Assembly (NCBI RefSeq): GCF_018613535.1
Contig: NZ_JAGGQB010000012.1
Location: 1-64,000 of the forward strand
DNA length: 64,000 nt
Reading direction: 5' to 3'
From: Bacillus sp. ISL-51
GTDB lineage: Bacteria > Bacillota > Bacilli > Bacillales > Bacillaceae
Shown: positions 45,419 to 54,336 of the stretch, one piece after another
How the letters are laid out: every line of letters begins with the position of its first letter
Numbering within the stretch: position 1 is the first letter of the stretch
Made by a program: the position numbers and the translations under genes
The notes under the pieces: generated by a model
Told to the model about the DNA's origin: nothing
Databases searched by the model: none
Seen by the model: only the letters and a program-made list of their open reading frames with translations

Positions 45419-46049
45419 TCATCTATTTATTGAATTCATTAATCGGAAGAAGTATTTAGGTTTTTGAGTCTTATGTAGGTTATACCATGAATGTAATGTA
45501 TCTGGTGAAAATACATCTAATTTTTTCAGTACTTCCATCGCAAATTCCAGAGGAGCTACTCCTGATGCAGTAACCAAATTCTCACCAGATACCGCAGGTT
45601 CCATCTCATAAAATTTTTCTCCCTTTTAATGAGGGCAGACCATTTTAATATACTCTAAGTTATTGCTTGTATGCTTTCTAGAATCTAGGTATCCACAATT
45701 CGCGAGGGCTTCAGTTGCACCACAAATTGCAGCAACAATAGCGCCAAGCTTTAAAGCTTCGCCAATTTTTTTCATGATAGGTTGATGAATCTCTTCTCTC
45801 CAATTATTCCCTCCAGGTAAAACTAAAAGATCTTTACTCTCAAGAGTACATTCATTGATGGGGATTTCTGGTTTTATGCTCAGTCCCCCCATCGTAGTAA
45901 TCATTTCTTTATCAGCTCCTGCTGTAACTACTTTTAACGGTGTTAAATTTCTTTTGGAATACCTTCCTGAGTTTAGTTCAGCAATTAAATATCCATATTC
46001 CCAGTCTGACATTGTATTAAATACATAAAGAAACTTTTTTCGTTTGCAT
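45419..46049 (-). pseudogene. yoaZ: Broken DJ-1/PfpI-family gene (yoaZ-like)
   Basis: The family reads through from YVFNTMSDWEYGYLIAELNS, LVLPGGNNWREEI and AAICGATEALANCGYLDSRK (nucleophile Cys in AAICGAT) to PLEFAMEVLKKLDVF and the stop at 45419. Two lesions: an in-frame TAA at 45626-45628 replaces the Tyr normally between MVCPH and KGEKFYE, and one extra T near 46035 puts the natural start (ATG 46049, GGAGTG upstream) out of frame. Without both changes it would encode about 209 residues. DJ-1 proteins act on reactive carbonyls or as proteases/chaperones. The lesions could also be sequencing errors, but there are two. Confidence 0.8.
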
Positions 46050-46104
46050 CCAATAACACTCCAATTATGTATCATATTTTTTCAAGAAAAAATACTGCTT
46101 AATT

Positions 46105-46578
46105 TTATGATTGAACCGCGATAAATATTTGAATTTGCGCCTGAAGCGGCTGTGCGGCTTCTAAGCCGTATTGCTCAAAATCGCCAGAGTATGTGCGCAA
46201 ATGCCGTTTTTCCCACGACCAAACCTCCTGCCACGTTTCAATAACGATTTCCTCAATCGGACCGGATCTTGAAGTAAATACGGCATAAGATGATGCAGGC
46301 AAAATTCTCTCTTTATATTTCGGAAATGTGCTGATTCCGTCTGTAAAAGTTCCGATTGAGAACGTATACTGTCCGTGAGTCTCTTGTTCGTAATCACTGT
46401 ATAATGCGATCACATCGGATTGACCGCCGGCCAGCATGATGGGTGCATCCCGTTTCCAAAATTCATCCCATAACGCAGGGATTTTTCTTTCCGCCGTCAT
46501 TTCCAGCTTATTGCTTGTTCTTTCTGAAATCCCGATAAACCGTTTTTTCTCAAGGTGTACAAAGTGTGAAAAGCTCAT
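46105..46578 (-). CDS. yobU: GyrI/AraC-type effector-binding domain protein
   Basis: 157 residues, a stand-alone effector-binding (GyrI-like) domain: FIGISERTSNKLEM, IPALWDEFWKRD, YTFSIGTFTD, LPASSYAVFTSRSGPIEEIV. Such proteins bind amphipathic small molecules or modulate regulators. AAGGAGG lies 6 nt before the ATG. It is transcribed in the same direction as the WYL-type regulator yobV, separated by a terminator, and may act as its effector partner (inference). Confidence 0.85.
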   Translation of the reverse strand: MSFSHFVHLEKKRFIGISERTSNKLEMTAERKIPALWDEFWKRDAPIMLAGGQSDVIALYSDYEQETHGQYTFSIGTFTDGISTFPKYKERILPASSYAVFTSRSGPIEEIVIETWQEVWSWEKRHLRTYSGDFEQYGLEAAQPLQAQIQIFIAVQS

Positions 46579-46614
46579 TTCATATCCTCCTTCAACAATA
46601 TAGCTTTATGATAC

Positions 46615-46646
46615 AAAAAGAAACCTGACAGCATAGTGTCAGGTTT
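46615..46646 (-). terminator. Terminator at the 3' end of yobV
   Basis: AAACCTGACA (46621-46630) and TGTCAGGTTT (46637-46646) with a minus-strand T-rich tail. The yobV stop codon lies inside the stem. Confidence 0.85.
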
Positions 46647-47577
46647 CATATCTTTTTTTCATCTCTTGAATTGTTTCTTTTACCTGTTCGCGAATATGGA
46701 GGGGAGAAAGAATTTCAATCTCTTTTCCAAATTGGAGTAAAAAACCGATCAGCCACTGATTTTCAGGAAGTGAAATAACGGCACGGCAGTTTCCCTCTTT
46801 GTCAAAATGAAAAACATCATATCCGAACCATTCGCCGAGCCGCTGCCGTGCCCCTGGATGAACAAGAAGCTCCAGACGGGCTGCCTTATCCTTACGATAC
46901 CACTCAGCATCCCATGGCAGAGTATCCAGCTGAATGTCTTTTCGTTCAAACGTTATCGTCTGTACGGCCAATGTTTTCATCCGGCTCAGCTTAAAAAAGC
47001 GAAAATCCTGTTTTGCTAAGCAATACGCGTACAAATACCATCGTCCGGTTTTACAGACCAATGTATATGGCTCAGCCTGTCTTTCCAATGTTTCACCTTT
47101 TGCATTCGTATAAATAAATGTAACGGTTAACGTTTGGTCAATCGCACTGCTGATAAGCTTATGCAGCTTTTTTTGATCATTCGTATGCCCCCATGGCGTC
47201 ATATCAAAAAACCATTTTTCCGTTTTACGTTTAAATTCCGCTTCGTTTTGTACAGGCACAAGCTGCTGGATTTTTTGGATAGCCGCGCTGGAAGCGTCCG
47301 GCTCATATACGGAAGAAACGCTTTTGAGAGCAGAAGTAATTACGGCAAGCTCCTCTTCCTTCAGCCATTCTCGTTCCAATCGGTACATTTCCGCCATTTG
47401 AATGCCGCCTCCAAAGCCCTGTGACGTGATGATGGGAATCCCCACTCTGCTTATGGCGTCTATATCGCGGTAAATCGTTCTCACGGAAACTTCGAACATC
47501 TCGGCTAATTCTGCGGCCTGAACTTGTTTTTTGCTGATTAATAGCACAACGATGGCTAACAAACGTTCTAGTTTCAT
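46639..47577 (-). CDS. yobV: HTH/WYL-domain transcriptional regulator
   Basis: 312 residues. The DeoR-like HTH (KLERLLAIVVLLISKKQVQA, SVRTIYRDIDAISRVGIPI) is followed by a WYL domain (ERQAEPYTLVCKTGRWYLYAYCLA) and the WCX C-terminal extension. WYL domains bind nucleic-acid or nucleotide ligands. ATG 47577 has GAAGGTG upstream; a start 24 nt earlier is less likely. It lies upstream of yobU. Confidence 0.87.
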   Translation of the reverse strand: MKLERLLAIVVLLISKKQVQAAELAEMFEVSVRTIYRDIDAISRVGIPIITSQGFGGGIQMAEMYRLEREWLKEEELAVITSALKSVSSVYEPDASSAAIQKIQQLVPVQNEAEFKRKTEKWFFDMTPWGHTNDQKKLHKLISSAIDQTLTVTFIYTNAKGETLERQAEPYTLVCKTGRWYLYAYCLAKQDFRFFKLSRMKTLAVQTITFERKDIQLDTLPWDAEWYRKDKAARLELLVHPGARQRLGEWFGYDVFHFDKEGNCRAVISLPENQWLIGFLLQFGKEIEILSPLHIREQVKETIQEMKKRYET

Positions 47578-47771
47578 ATAAGCACCTTCTGAATATTTCA
47601 AATTTTACGTTTCTTTAGCTACACGGGCGCATCTATTATGCAAAAAAAATGAAAAAGCATATGGTGATAAGACGGGTGTTTGCTGGCTGCAGCAGTACAG
47701 CCTGCAAATAAATCAGACTACTAAAAACAGACGGATAAGCATACACTACTCAACGGAGGGGGATTCACACC

Positions 47772-48293
47772 ATGCATATCACACTTCAAAGCATCTGCCC
47801 TGTCTTAATGATTGCCTTTTTTCTGTATAAAAAGGTGAAACGGTCCGTCGGATTTCAGCCATTGAAACCCCGCTGGCTTTATACGAGAATGATTCTTTTT
47901 TCTTTGCTTGCTGCTGCCCTGGCTTTTTTCAGCATGAAGCATCCGTTTCTGTACGGCCATCTCCTATTCGGCACGTTCTGCGGATGGCTTTTGGTTCTTT
48001 TCGCCAAACGAAATATTTCTTTTGAAGAGCGGCGCGGAAAAATGTATTTTCGCACTCATCTATGGATTGAACTTATTCTATTAACTTTATTTCTATCGAG
48101 ATTTGTATATCGGGTTGTTGAAATCTATCGTGTCACATCGGATTTCACCCGTCCGGAAGCATACAGCCAGACGGTCGGAGCCGATCCGCTTACAATCAGC
48201 ATCTTTTGTTTCATTGCTGTTTATTATAGCGGATTCTCCTTTTATGTATTAAAAACAAGCAGAGATGAATCGAATAAAAGTCAATACGGCTGA
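47772..48293 (+). CDS. yobW: CcdC-like (DUF1453) membrane protein
   Basis: 173 residues with five or so transmembrane helices (MHITLQSICPVLMIAFFLYK onward) and the conserved short cytoplasmic segment RRGKMYFRTHLWIE. In B. subtilis yobW is a mother-cell (sigma-K) gene. CATACACTA at 47740-47748, which fits a sigma-K -10 box, precedes a GGAGGGGG ribosome site. Function unknown. It is convergent with czrA. Confidence 0.82.
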   Translation: MHITLQSICPVLMIAFFLYKKVKRSVGFQPLKPRWLYTRMILFSLLAAALAFFSMKHPFLYGHLLFGTFCGWLLVLFAKRNISFEERRGKMYFRTHLWIELILLTLFLSRFVYRVVEIYRVTSDFTRPEAYSQTVGADPLTISIFCFIAVYYSGFSFYVLKTSRDESNKSQYG

Positions 48294-48326
48294 CATCCCT
48301 GCCCAAAAGCAAGGATGTCTTTTTTT
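48292..48326 (+). terminator. Terminator of yobW
   Basis: GACATCC (48292-48298) and GGATGTC (48313-48319) followed by T7. Confidence 0.82.
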
Positions 48327-48657
48327 AATCATGCCGGGTGTGATGAATCATTTGCTGAAGCACGTCTAAGACGTGTTCATCTTCTGGGGAATAATAAATC
48401 GATGTGCCTTCTCTCCGCGATTTGACAAGGCGCAGATTTTTCAAAAAACGCAGCTGGTGAGAGACCGTAGATTGCAGTAAATTCAGCTTTTCTGCGATGC
48501 CGTTGACAGCGTGTTCTCCTTGTGACAGCAAATGAAGGATTCTGATTCTCGTCGGATCAGACAGAGCCTTAAAGGTCTGGGCTACCAAAAATAATGTCTC
48601 CTCATCCAGATCTTCAGCCGGGTCATTTATTTGATCGGATTCGTGAAATTCAGTCAT
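48325..48657 (-). CDS. czrA: ArsR/SmtB zinc-cobalt sensor repressor
   Basis: 110 residues, ArsR winged helix ([39 protein letters not shown]). The last helix has the CzrA metal site DxHx10Hx2H exactly ([17 protein letters not shown]), which binds Zn or Co and releases DNA. Its known targets, the cadA and czcD efflux genes, are not in the window. ATG 48657 has AAAGGTGAGG just upstream; a frame 54 nt longer is not supported. Confidence 0.93.
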   Translation of the reverse strand: MTEFHESDQINDPAEDLDEETLFLVAQTFKALSDPTRIRILHLLSQGEHAVNGIAEKLNLLQSTVSHQLRFLKNLRLVKSRREGTSIYYSPEDEHVLDVLQQMIHHTRHD

Positions 48658-48847
48658 ATACCTCACCTTTCTCTTCTCATTAGCCCAATTATACCAAATG
48701 TCAAATGACACAGACAGACTGCATGCAGACCTATAGGCCTGTTATTTTAAATTTATGTTTCAAATACAGGTTTCCGCTTGGTTTCACGTATTGTTCTGTG
48801 TCATAATGAAAAAGTCATAACGCTCCTGAAATTGAGGGTGAAACACA

Positions 48848-49513
48848 GTGAAGAAAAAGAAAAAAGGCTGTTTCGCTGCCGCGGGTCTTATGGTGATATG
48901 TGTTTTTGTCATGGTTTCCTTTTTTCTCATCCTGCTATTTTCAAATAATGAATTGCTCAAAAGCCTGCCGTTTGACGTCAAACCGATCGTGCTTGAACGA
49001 TTAACAGACTACAAACCGCTTGTGGAAGATGAGCTGGATGAAAAGGGGCTCACCAAATATACATCGCTCGTTCTCGGCATGATATATCAAGAGTCAAAAG
49101 GAAGAGGAAATGATCCCATGCAGTCTTCAGAATCTTTGGGTTTAAAGCGCAATGAGATTAAAAACCCTCAAACCAGTATCAAACAAGGAATCAAACAATT
49201 TACTCTCATGTACAAAACAGGCAAGAAAAAAGGCGTAGATTTGGATACGATTATTCAAAGCTATAACATGGGAGCCGGCTATATTGATTTTGTGGCTGAA
49301 CATGGAGGATCGCATACTGAGGAACTGGCAAAACAATACTCCGAGCAGCAGGTCAAAAAAAATCCTGAACTTTATACTTGCGGAGGGAACAAAAACAATT
49401 TCCGTTATCCCTACTGCTACGGTGATTACACGTACGCAGAAAAAGTAAAAGCAAAAACAAAAACAGTTGAACAATCTTTAAATGTTGCAGCATTTGAAAC
49501 GCTGGAAGAGTAA
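48848..49513 (+). CDS. yocA: Membrane-anchored lysozyme-like transglycosylase
   Basis: 221 residues: a Lys-rich start then one transmembrane helix (residues 10-32), and an extracellular lysozyme-like SLT domain (LVLGMIYQESKGRGNDPMQS with the catalytic Glu, SIKQGIKQFTLMYKTGKKKG, IIQSYNMGAGYIDFV). It resembles the N-terminal muramidase domain of CwlT-type conjugation enzymes. The start is GTG at 48848 with GAGGGTG upstream. Terminated by a hairpin. Likely cleaves peptidoglycan; timing unknown. Confidence 0.83.
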   Translation: MKKKKKGCFAAAGLMVICVFVMVSFFLILLFSNNELLKSLPFDVKPIVLERLTDYKPLVEDELDEKGLTKYTSLVLGMIYQESKGRGNDPMQSSESLGLKRNEIKNPQTSIKQGIKQFTLMYKTGKKKGVDLDTIIQSYNMGAGYIDFVAEHGGSHTEELAKQYSEQQVKKNPELYTCGGNKNNFRYPYCYGDYTYAEKVKAKTKTVEQSLNVAAFETLEE

Positions 49514-49514
49514 A

Positions 49515-49543
49515 AGGCACCCTGAACGAGAGGGAGCCTTTTT
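49515..49543 (+). terminator. Terminator of yocA
   Basis: AGGC-A-CCCT and AGGG-A-GCCT arms (one internal mismatch) followed by T5. Confidence 0.75.
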
Positions 49544-49551
49544 CAATAGAA

Positions 49552-49577
49552 AAAAAGCCGTAACGGTACGGCTTTTT
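49552..49577 (-). terminator. Terminator of yozB
   Basis: AAAAAGCCGT (49552-49561) and ACGGCTTTTT (49568-49577) with a 6-nt loop; usable on both strands. Confidence 0.82.
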
Positions 49578-50112
49578 AATAATAAGGCGATATCATTAAA
49601 TACACAATGACACCTGTCAGACTGACATACAGCCAAAGCGGCATCGTCCATCTGGCGATTTTTTTGTGGCGCTCCACCTGCATGCTGAATCCCCTGATCA
49701 GGGTAAACAGCGCAAGCGGCACAATGATGGCAGAAAGACAAATATGCGTGATCAGAATAAAGAAATAAATCCCGCGAATAATGCCGTGGCCGCCGAATAA
49801 TGTATTTTCCGCAATCGAATGATACACCACATAGCAGATCAAAAATAGCAAAGTCGTCGTAAACGCCGCCAAAATAAAGCGTTTATGCGCTTTAATGTTC
49901 TTTTGCTTAATCATAAAGAGCGCTGCCAGCAAAAAGATAAAAGTAAAGCTGTTAAAAATCGCATTTAACATCGGTAAAATATGAATATTCGCAATGCTGT
50001 AATGATTCCCCTTCGGCATAAAAAACAGCACTGCAATTAATCCGTTGATCAAAACGGTCAATGTCAGCACGATTCCAGTATAATTTTTAGATTTATTTTC
50101 TGTATGGTTCAT
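49576..50112 (-). CDS. yozB: DUF420 membrane protein, cytochrome oxidase assembly (CtaM)
   Basis: 178 residues with five transmembrane helices (YTGIVLTLTVLINGLIAVLF onward) and conserved His residues (KAHKRFILAAF, GHGIIRGIYFFILITHICLS). DUF420 proteins include CtaM, needed for maturation of heme-copper oxidases; YozB is the B. subtilis member. Single gene between terminators, convergent with yocA. Role taken from the family. Confidence 0.87.
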   Translation of the reverse strand: MNHTENKSKNYTGIVLTLTVLINGLIAVLFFMPKGNHYSIANIHILPMLNAIFNSFTFIFLLAALFMIKQKNIKAHKRFILAAFTTTLLFLICYVVYHSIAENTLFGGHGIIRGIYFFILITHICLSAIIVPLALFTLIRGFSMQVERHKKIARWTMPLWLYVSLTGVIVYLMISPYY

Positions 50113-50217
50113 CTTATGACCTCTCCCATTTTACTGACTATCCAAATGGTATGGGAAATCGGGCTTGATGTCAACGGTTTCGCCTGCTTCGTCAGAAATT
50201 AGACAAACTTAAGCCCT

Positions 50218-50248
50218 AAAAGACCGGGTTCTTACAAACCCGGTCTTT
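50218..50248. terminator. Terminator of yocB
   Basis: AAAGACCGGGTT and AACCCGGTCTTT (50237-50248) with a 6-nt loop, symmetrical enough to work both ways. Confidence 0.88.
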
Positions 50249-50255
50249 CGTCACG

Positions 50256-51038
50256 TTATGCTTCCTTTAATAAATCCTCGATCACCTTATGTTCATTCTC
50301 ATTTAGGAGGTTTTTTTGAATTTTCATATCAATAGGCTTGTTCATATTCTGATCCAGAATATCAGCCGTTTCCTTATCGCCGGCGATAACGAGGCGTTCC
50401 CATTTGTTTGCCGCCGCCTTTTGATCGAGATTTGAAGCCAATCGTTTATACAGTCTGTTTTGGTTTTCTTCAATATGGGCTTTTGCGGCATCCTCTTCCA
50501 TTGAACCGGTACTGCCGCTTATGGCTGACGGCTTCCACGTTTTATGAATGACGTCATATTCATAATGCTCCACCCCTTCTATCTTTCCGAGTACGGTTTC
50601 TATGATCTTCACTTCATTTTGCTGTGTGAGAATAAAAGCAGTGCTCGGATATTGTTCACGCAGCTCTTCTAATTGATCAAGCACGGCCATTTCTTCCCAA
50701 TAAAATCTCGTTTCAACCGGAACCTGTAATTCAATCGTTTCCCATATGCCGCTTTGCCCCGATGCAAAAAATACAAGGCTGCGCGGAATCTCTTTACCGA
50801 GTCCCTCGATATATTGATAGACGCTTTCCATCATGCGGCTGAGACATTTTTCTTCCTCCGGATCACTGGCTGATAAATACTCTTTTAATCTCCGGAAACC
50901 GCTTTTTAAAGCGATCTTCCACTCTCCCCCCTGCTGATCGGGGTTTCTCATATCTGTATTCACGTATAAGGAGAGTATTTTATCCGGCGATTCTAACCTT
51001 ACATACTTCAACTTGCTGATGAGTGAATCAATTGCCAT
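50256..51038 (-). CDS. yocB: VLRF1/eRF1-like release-factor-fold protein
   Basis: 260 residues, no membrane segment. ILSLYVNTDMRNPDQ, SLVFFASGQSGIWETIELQ, TAFILTQQNEVKI and WERLVIAGDKETADIL fit the bacterial eRF1-like/VLRF1 family, which resembles peptidyl-tRNA hydrolase folds acting in ribosome rescue; the catalytic residue cannot be fixed here. AGGAGG lies before the ATG. A sigma-B-like pair (GTTTTT-N13-GGGAAA, 51097-51073 minus) lies upstream, weak but consistent with a stress gene. Confidence 0.8.
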   Translation of the reverse strand: MAIDSLISKLKYVRLESPDKILSLYVNTDMRNPDQQGGEWKIALKSGFRRLKEYLSASDPEEEKCLSRMMESVYQYIEGLGKEIPRSLVFFASGQSGIWETIELQVPVETRFYWEEMAVLDQLEELREQYPSTAFILTQQNEVKIIETVLGKIEGVEHYEYDVIHKTWKPSAISGSTGSMEEDAAKAHIEENQNRLYKRLASNLDQKAAANKWERLVIAGDKETADILDQNMNKPIDMKIQKNLLNENEHKVIEDLLKEA

Positions 51039-51230
51039 TGTTATTCCTCCTCTTTACGTCGTTCACTGTTCCTTTCCCTTTGATCCTTCTTAAAAACGTC
51101 ATTTGACAAACGGAAGGGAAACTTTTCAAAAAAAGTTTTTGAAAAAGCTATTTACAAACCAATTCACCTTCCACTACAATGGATACTTGTGTTTAACATA
51201 GCTGTTTTGTTCTATGAAAGGAGTATGATT

Positions 51231-51728
51231 TTGTTTACTGCAGAAGAAAAAGACCGAAAAGAGTTAGAAAAAGAGCTTCATAAGCTTGAATTCCAAATCT
51301 TCAGAATGCGGGAAAATCTGAAGGATGTATCCAAAGATGCGCGAGTGCTTGGTATTGATCAATCGAAAAATGACGATTGGATCATTGTTTCCTCGATTGA
51401 TGATGGCCAAACATGTAAAATTATGCTGACAGATTGTGAATCAGCCTACAGAGGAAGAGGCTGCTTTTCGCTTGTCGCCTCCTATTATGAAAATGCCATT
51501 CATATTGGGGATATTAAAGGCCCGCCGAATTACGGCTATGGCTCGATTTGTATGAAATTTTTAAAACATATTGCAAGAGAACAGAATATCCCGAAAGTAA
51601 CGGGCGATATTGCCAAGCGGGATTGGGATCATGTCGACAGGCTCGTTCATTTTTATGAAAAACATCAGTTTGATGTCTGGATTGACAGCGATACGCAATC
51701 AGGCGGCATTAAATGGGTCGACCTTTAA
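51231..51728 (+). CDS. yocC: GNAT-like protein YocC
   Basis: 165 residues. The N-terminal half is a charged helix (EEKDRKELEKELHKLEFQIF); the C-terminal half (YGYGSICMKFLKHIAREQNI, DRLVHFYEKHQFDVWI) resembles the acetyl-CoA fold end of GNAT acetyltransferases. The start is TTG at 51231, 7 nt after AAAGGAG; the ATG directly next to that site is too close. It is followed by yocD on the same strand after 66 nt. Substrate unknown. Confidence 0.78.
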   Translation: MFTAEEKDRKELEKELHKLEFQIFRMRENLKDVSKDARVLGIDQSKNDDWIIVSSIDDGQTCKIMLTDCESAYRGRGCFSLVASYYENAIHIGDIKGPPNYGYGSICMKFLKHIAREQNIPKVTGDIAKRDWDHVDRLVHFYEKHQFDVWIDSDTQSGGIKWVDL

Positions 51729-51794
51729 AAAAACGATAGAGGAATCTTCCGAAATATGGTGTAATAGATAGAACCATGTAAGGAGGGTTCTTTC

Positions 51795-52772
51795 TTGTAC
51801 GCAAAAAAGCTGCAAAAGGGAGATCAGATTCGGATCGTGTCTCCCGCTCAAAGCATGTCCGTTATGTCAGAAGAACAAATAAATGCCGCAAAAACGAAAA
51901 TTGAACAGCTGGGTTTCCGCGTATCATTTTCAGAACACGCAAAGGAAACAAATGAATGTAATTCATCTTCAATTGAATCACGCGTTCAGGATCTTCACGA
52001 TGCTTTTTTCGATCCTGACGTTAAAGCTATTTTGACGACACTCGGCGGTTTCCAATCCAATCAGCTTCTCCGCTATCTCGATTATGAAAAAATAAAACAG
52101 CATCCGAAAATTTTGTGCGGTTATTCCGATATTACCGCTCTCAGCCACGCAATTTTTCAAAAAACCGGGCTTGTCACTTATTCCGGCCCTCATTTTTCAA
52201 CGTTTGCCATGAAGAAAGGTTTGGACTATACGATTGATTATTTTTTGGCCTGCTGCGCAGCAGACAAACCGTATGAAGTGCTTGCTTCAAACACATGGAG
52301 TGACGATAAATGGTATCTTGATCAAGATGATCGGCGCTTTCATCCCAATCCGGGCCCTCTCGTCATACAGCCGGGTTATGCGGAAGGAACTCTGTTCGGC
52401 GGCAATCTTTGTACGCTGAATTTGCTTCAGGGCACTGAATACTTTCCTGAGATGAAACAAGTGGTTCTGTTTATCGAAGATGATTACATGTCTGATGTGA
52501 ATATGTTTGACCGTGATCTCCAATCGATGATACATCTTCCCGCTTTTTCGGCTGTAAAGGGAATCGTCATCGGGCGTTTCCAAAAAGCTTCACATGTGTC
52601 TGAAAAGGCATTACGGGCCGTTATTCAGACAAAAGAAGAACTGTCATCCATGCCCGTCATCGCGAACGCTGATTTTGGCCATACCTCACCGATTATGACA
52701 TTTCCGGTCGGCGGAACATGCCGGATAGACGCGGCTTCGGACGGCGCACGGATTTGGATTGAAGAGCATTGA
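51795..52772 (+). CDS. yocD: S66-family LD-carboxypeptidase
   Basis: 325 residues. Peptidase S66 hallmarks are IRIVSPAQS at the N-terminus, nucleophile Ser in LCGYSDITAL, LFGGNLCTLNLLQGT and the catalytic Glu/His region LFIEDDYM and DFGHTSPIMTFPVGG. The family cleaves murein tetrapeptides or, as MccF, microcin-type adducts. No signal peptide, so it acts in the cytosol on recycled wall peptides. TTG start at 51795 with AAGGAGGG 8-9 nt before. Confidence 0.9.
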   Translation: MYAKKLQKGDQIRIVSPAQSMSVMSEEQINAAKTKIEQLGFRVSFSEHAKETNECNSSSIESRVQDLHDAFFDPDVKAILTTLGGFQSNQLLRYLDYEKIKQHPKILCGYSDITALSHAIFQKTGLVTYSGPHFSTFAMKKGLDYTIDYFLACCAADKPYEVLASNTWSDDKWYLDQDDRRFHPNPGPLVIQPGYAEGTLFGGNLCTLNLLQGTEYFPEMKQVVLFIEDDYMSDVNMFDRDLQSMIHLPAFSAVKGIVIGRFQKASHVSEKALRAVIQTKEELSSMPVIANADFGHTSPIMTFPVGGTCRIDAASDGARIWIEEH

Positions 52773-52777
52773 TACAA

Positions 52778-52803
52778 AAGGCGGGAAGAACTCCCGTCTT
52801 TTT
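52778..52803 (+). terminator. Terminator of yocD
   Basis: AAGGCGGGA (52778-52786) and TCCCGTCTT (52792-52800) followed by T-rich tail. Confidence 0.8.
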
Positions 52804-52807
52804 AAAG

Positions 52808-53221
52808 TTAGTTCTCCATTTTTAGACTGATGTTTCCGTCAGGAGCTATTAACACTAAAATCTTTGCCCCTTCATGAAAACAGCTGAGCTCATCTTTGCG
52901 TACAGCTTGTGTAAATTCTCTTTTATATTGTGAGCCATCCCTTTTCGTAACAGTTAAAATAATCGAAAACTCAGGATCACCATTAATAGATACGCCTGTT
53001 TGCCTGATCGATTGTATGATGCCGGATGCCTGCTCACCGCTTCTTCTTCCCCTTTCAAGCACCTGAAACATCCTGACAGCCGGCATAGACAATCCGATCA
53101 CCAGCAAAATGGCGGCTCCTCCATACATGCCGGTTTTAAAGACTCCCGATTCCATAAAACTGCTCCAGGCGAACAAAAGCTCTAAAACCACCCGCCCTCC
53201 GGCGGCCATTTCGATTCCCAT
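52808..53221 (-). CDS. Membrane protein of unknown function (137 residues)
   Basis: Begins MGIEMAAGGRVVLELLFAWS. Two hydrophobic stretches (VVLELLFAWSSF and YGGAAILLVIGLSMPAVRMF) are followed by a soluble domain with beta-strand pattern (ASGIIQSIRQTGVSINGDPE, LVLIAPDGNISLKMEN). GGAGGG lies 9 nt before the ATG. I do not recognise it. It occupies the yocD-yocH interval where B. subtilis carries des-desK-desR; no sequence relation to those genes is visible. Confidence 0.65.
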   Translation of the reverse strand: MGIEMAAGGRVVLELLFAWSSFMESGVFKTGMYGGAAILLVIGLSMPAVRMFQVLERGRRSGEQASGIIQSIRQTGVSINGDPEFSIILTVTKRDGSQYKREFTQAVRKDELSCFHEGAKILVLIAPDGNISLKMEN

Positions 53222-53322
53222 TCCCTATTTCCCTCCGTTAAAAAGTTGCTTCGCAAACAAATCCGAAGAGCACATATTTCTTTTTTAGCATATAACGATT
53301 ACTCACAGATAAAAAAGGGAAG

Positions 53323-53361
53323 AAAAAAAGGACACGAAGCATTTTGCTAAGTGTCCCTTAC
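53323..53361 (-). terminator. Terminator of yocH
   Basis: GGACAC (53330-53335) and GTGTCC (53351-53356) with an inner GAAGC/GCT pairing, then a minus-strand T-run (53323-53329). Confidence 0.75.
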
Positions 53362-53373
53362 TCTCTATATAAA

Positions 53374-54240
53374 CTAGTCTAATACTTTAACATTTACTGT
53401 TCTGACGCCCCAGTTATTAGCGTCACTTTTCTTTGCAACAAATACATCAATTTTGTTTCCTTTAATTGCGCCGCCGGTATCTGCTGCCGTTGCTACTCCG
53501 TAACCTTCAACATAAACCTTGGAGCCAAGCGGAATCACTTTAGGATCAACCGCAATGACTTTTGCGTCAGGGTTTTTGTTTAAGTCTACACCGGTTGCCG
53601 TTACACCGGAAATGCCGCCGTCGTTAGCGGAATAAGCAGTTGCAGTCATTGTCAGCTGCTTTTTAGACTCTTGGTTATCTGTATTTGATTGAACAGGCTG
53701 TTGTTCTGTTTGGACAGCCTTCGCTTCTTGTTTAGGTTGTTGTTTTTGGACAGGTGCCTGTTTAGGCTGCTGCGTTTGAACAGCTTCTTGTTTTGGCTGT
53801 TCTGTCTGCACAGCTTGCTTTTGTTCAGCTTTCGGCTGGCTGGCTTGAGCCGGTTGTGCAGCTTGCGCCTGACCTTTTACTTTTAGTGTTGTACCTGAGT
53901 AAATGATATCTGATTGCAAGTTATTCAAGCTTTTCAGATTGTTTACTGACGTTCCGAATTTCTGAGCAATTTTCCAGAGGCTGTCCCCCTCTTTCACTGT
54001 GTACTGCCCAGATGTGGTTGTTTCTACTGAAGAAATAGTCAGTTTTTCTCCTGCCATGATTAAATCAGAAGATAACTGATTCCATTCTTTTAGGTCCTTT
54101 AGGTTCACTCCGTTTTTTTGTGAGATTCCCCAGAGCGTATCACCCTTTTGCACCGTGATTTCTTTTGCAGAAGCGTGAGCTCCGAATGCAGTTGTTGAAA
54201 GTGCGGCAACTGCGACAAAGGACATAATCGTCTTCTTCAT
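53374..54240 (-). CDS. yocH: Secreted cell-wall hydrolase with LysM and 3D domains
   Basis: 288 residues: a signal peptide (MKKTIMSFVAVAALSTTAFG, cleaved near HASAKE), two LysM repeats (ITVQKGDTLWGISQKNGVNL and YTVKEGDSLWKIAQKFGTSV), a Gln/Pro/Lys-rich linker of imperfect QPKQ repeats (about 140-200), and a C-terminal 3D domain (TATAYSANDGG, GVATAADTGGAIKGNKIDVF) with the three conserved Asp of MltA-like barrels. B. subtilis YocH is a WalR-activated autolysin that can also signal spore germination through muropeptides. ATG 54240 gives the proper signal peptide. A perfect WalR box lies upstream. Confidence 0.93.
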   Translation of the reverse strand: MKKTIMSFVAVAALSTTAFGAHASAKEITVQKGDTLWGISQKNGVNLKDLKEWNQLSSDLIMAGEKLTISSVETTTSGQYTVKEGDSLWKIAQKFGTSVNNLKSLNNLQSDIIYSGTTLKVKGQAQAAQPAQASQPKAEQKQAVQTEQPKQEAVQTQQPKQAPVQKQQPKQEAKAVQTEQQPVQSNTDNQESKKQLTMTATAYSANDGGISGVTATGVDLNKNPDAKVIAVDPKVIPLGSKVYVEGYGVATAADTGGAIKGNKIDVFVAKKSDANNWGVRTVNVKVLD

Positions 54241-54336
54241 AAGTAAATCCTCCCTTGTTAGCTTTTTATTGGCGGCTAACAGGTGATATCGTAACATATG
54301 AAAATGTCAGTTCAATAACAAAACGATTTGATTTAG

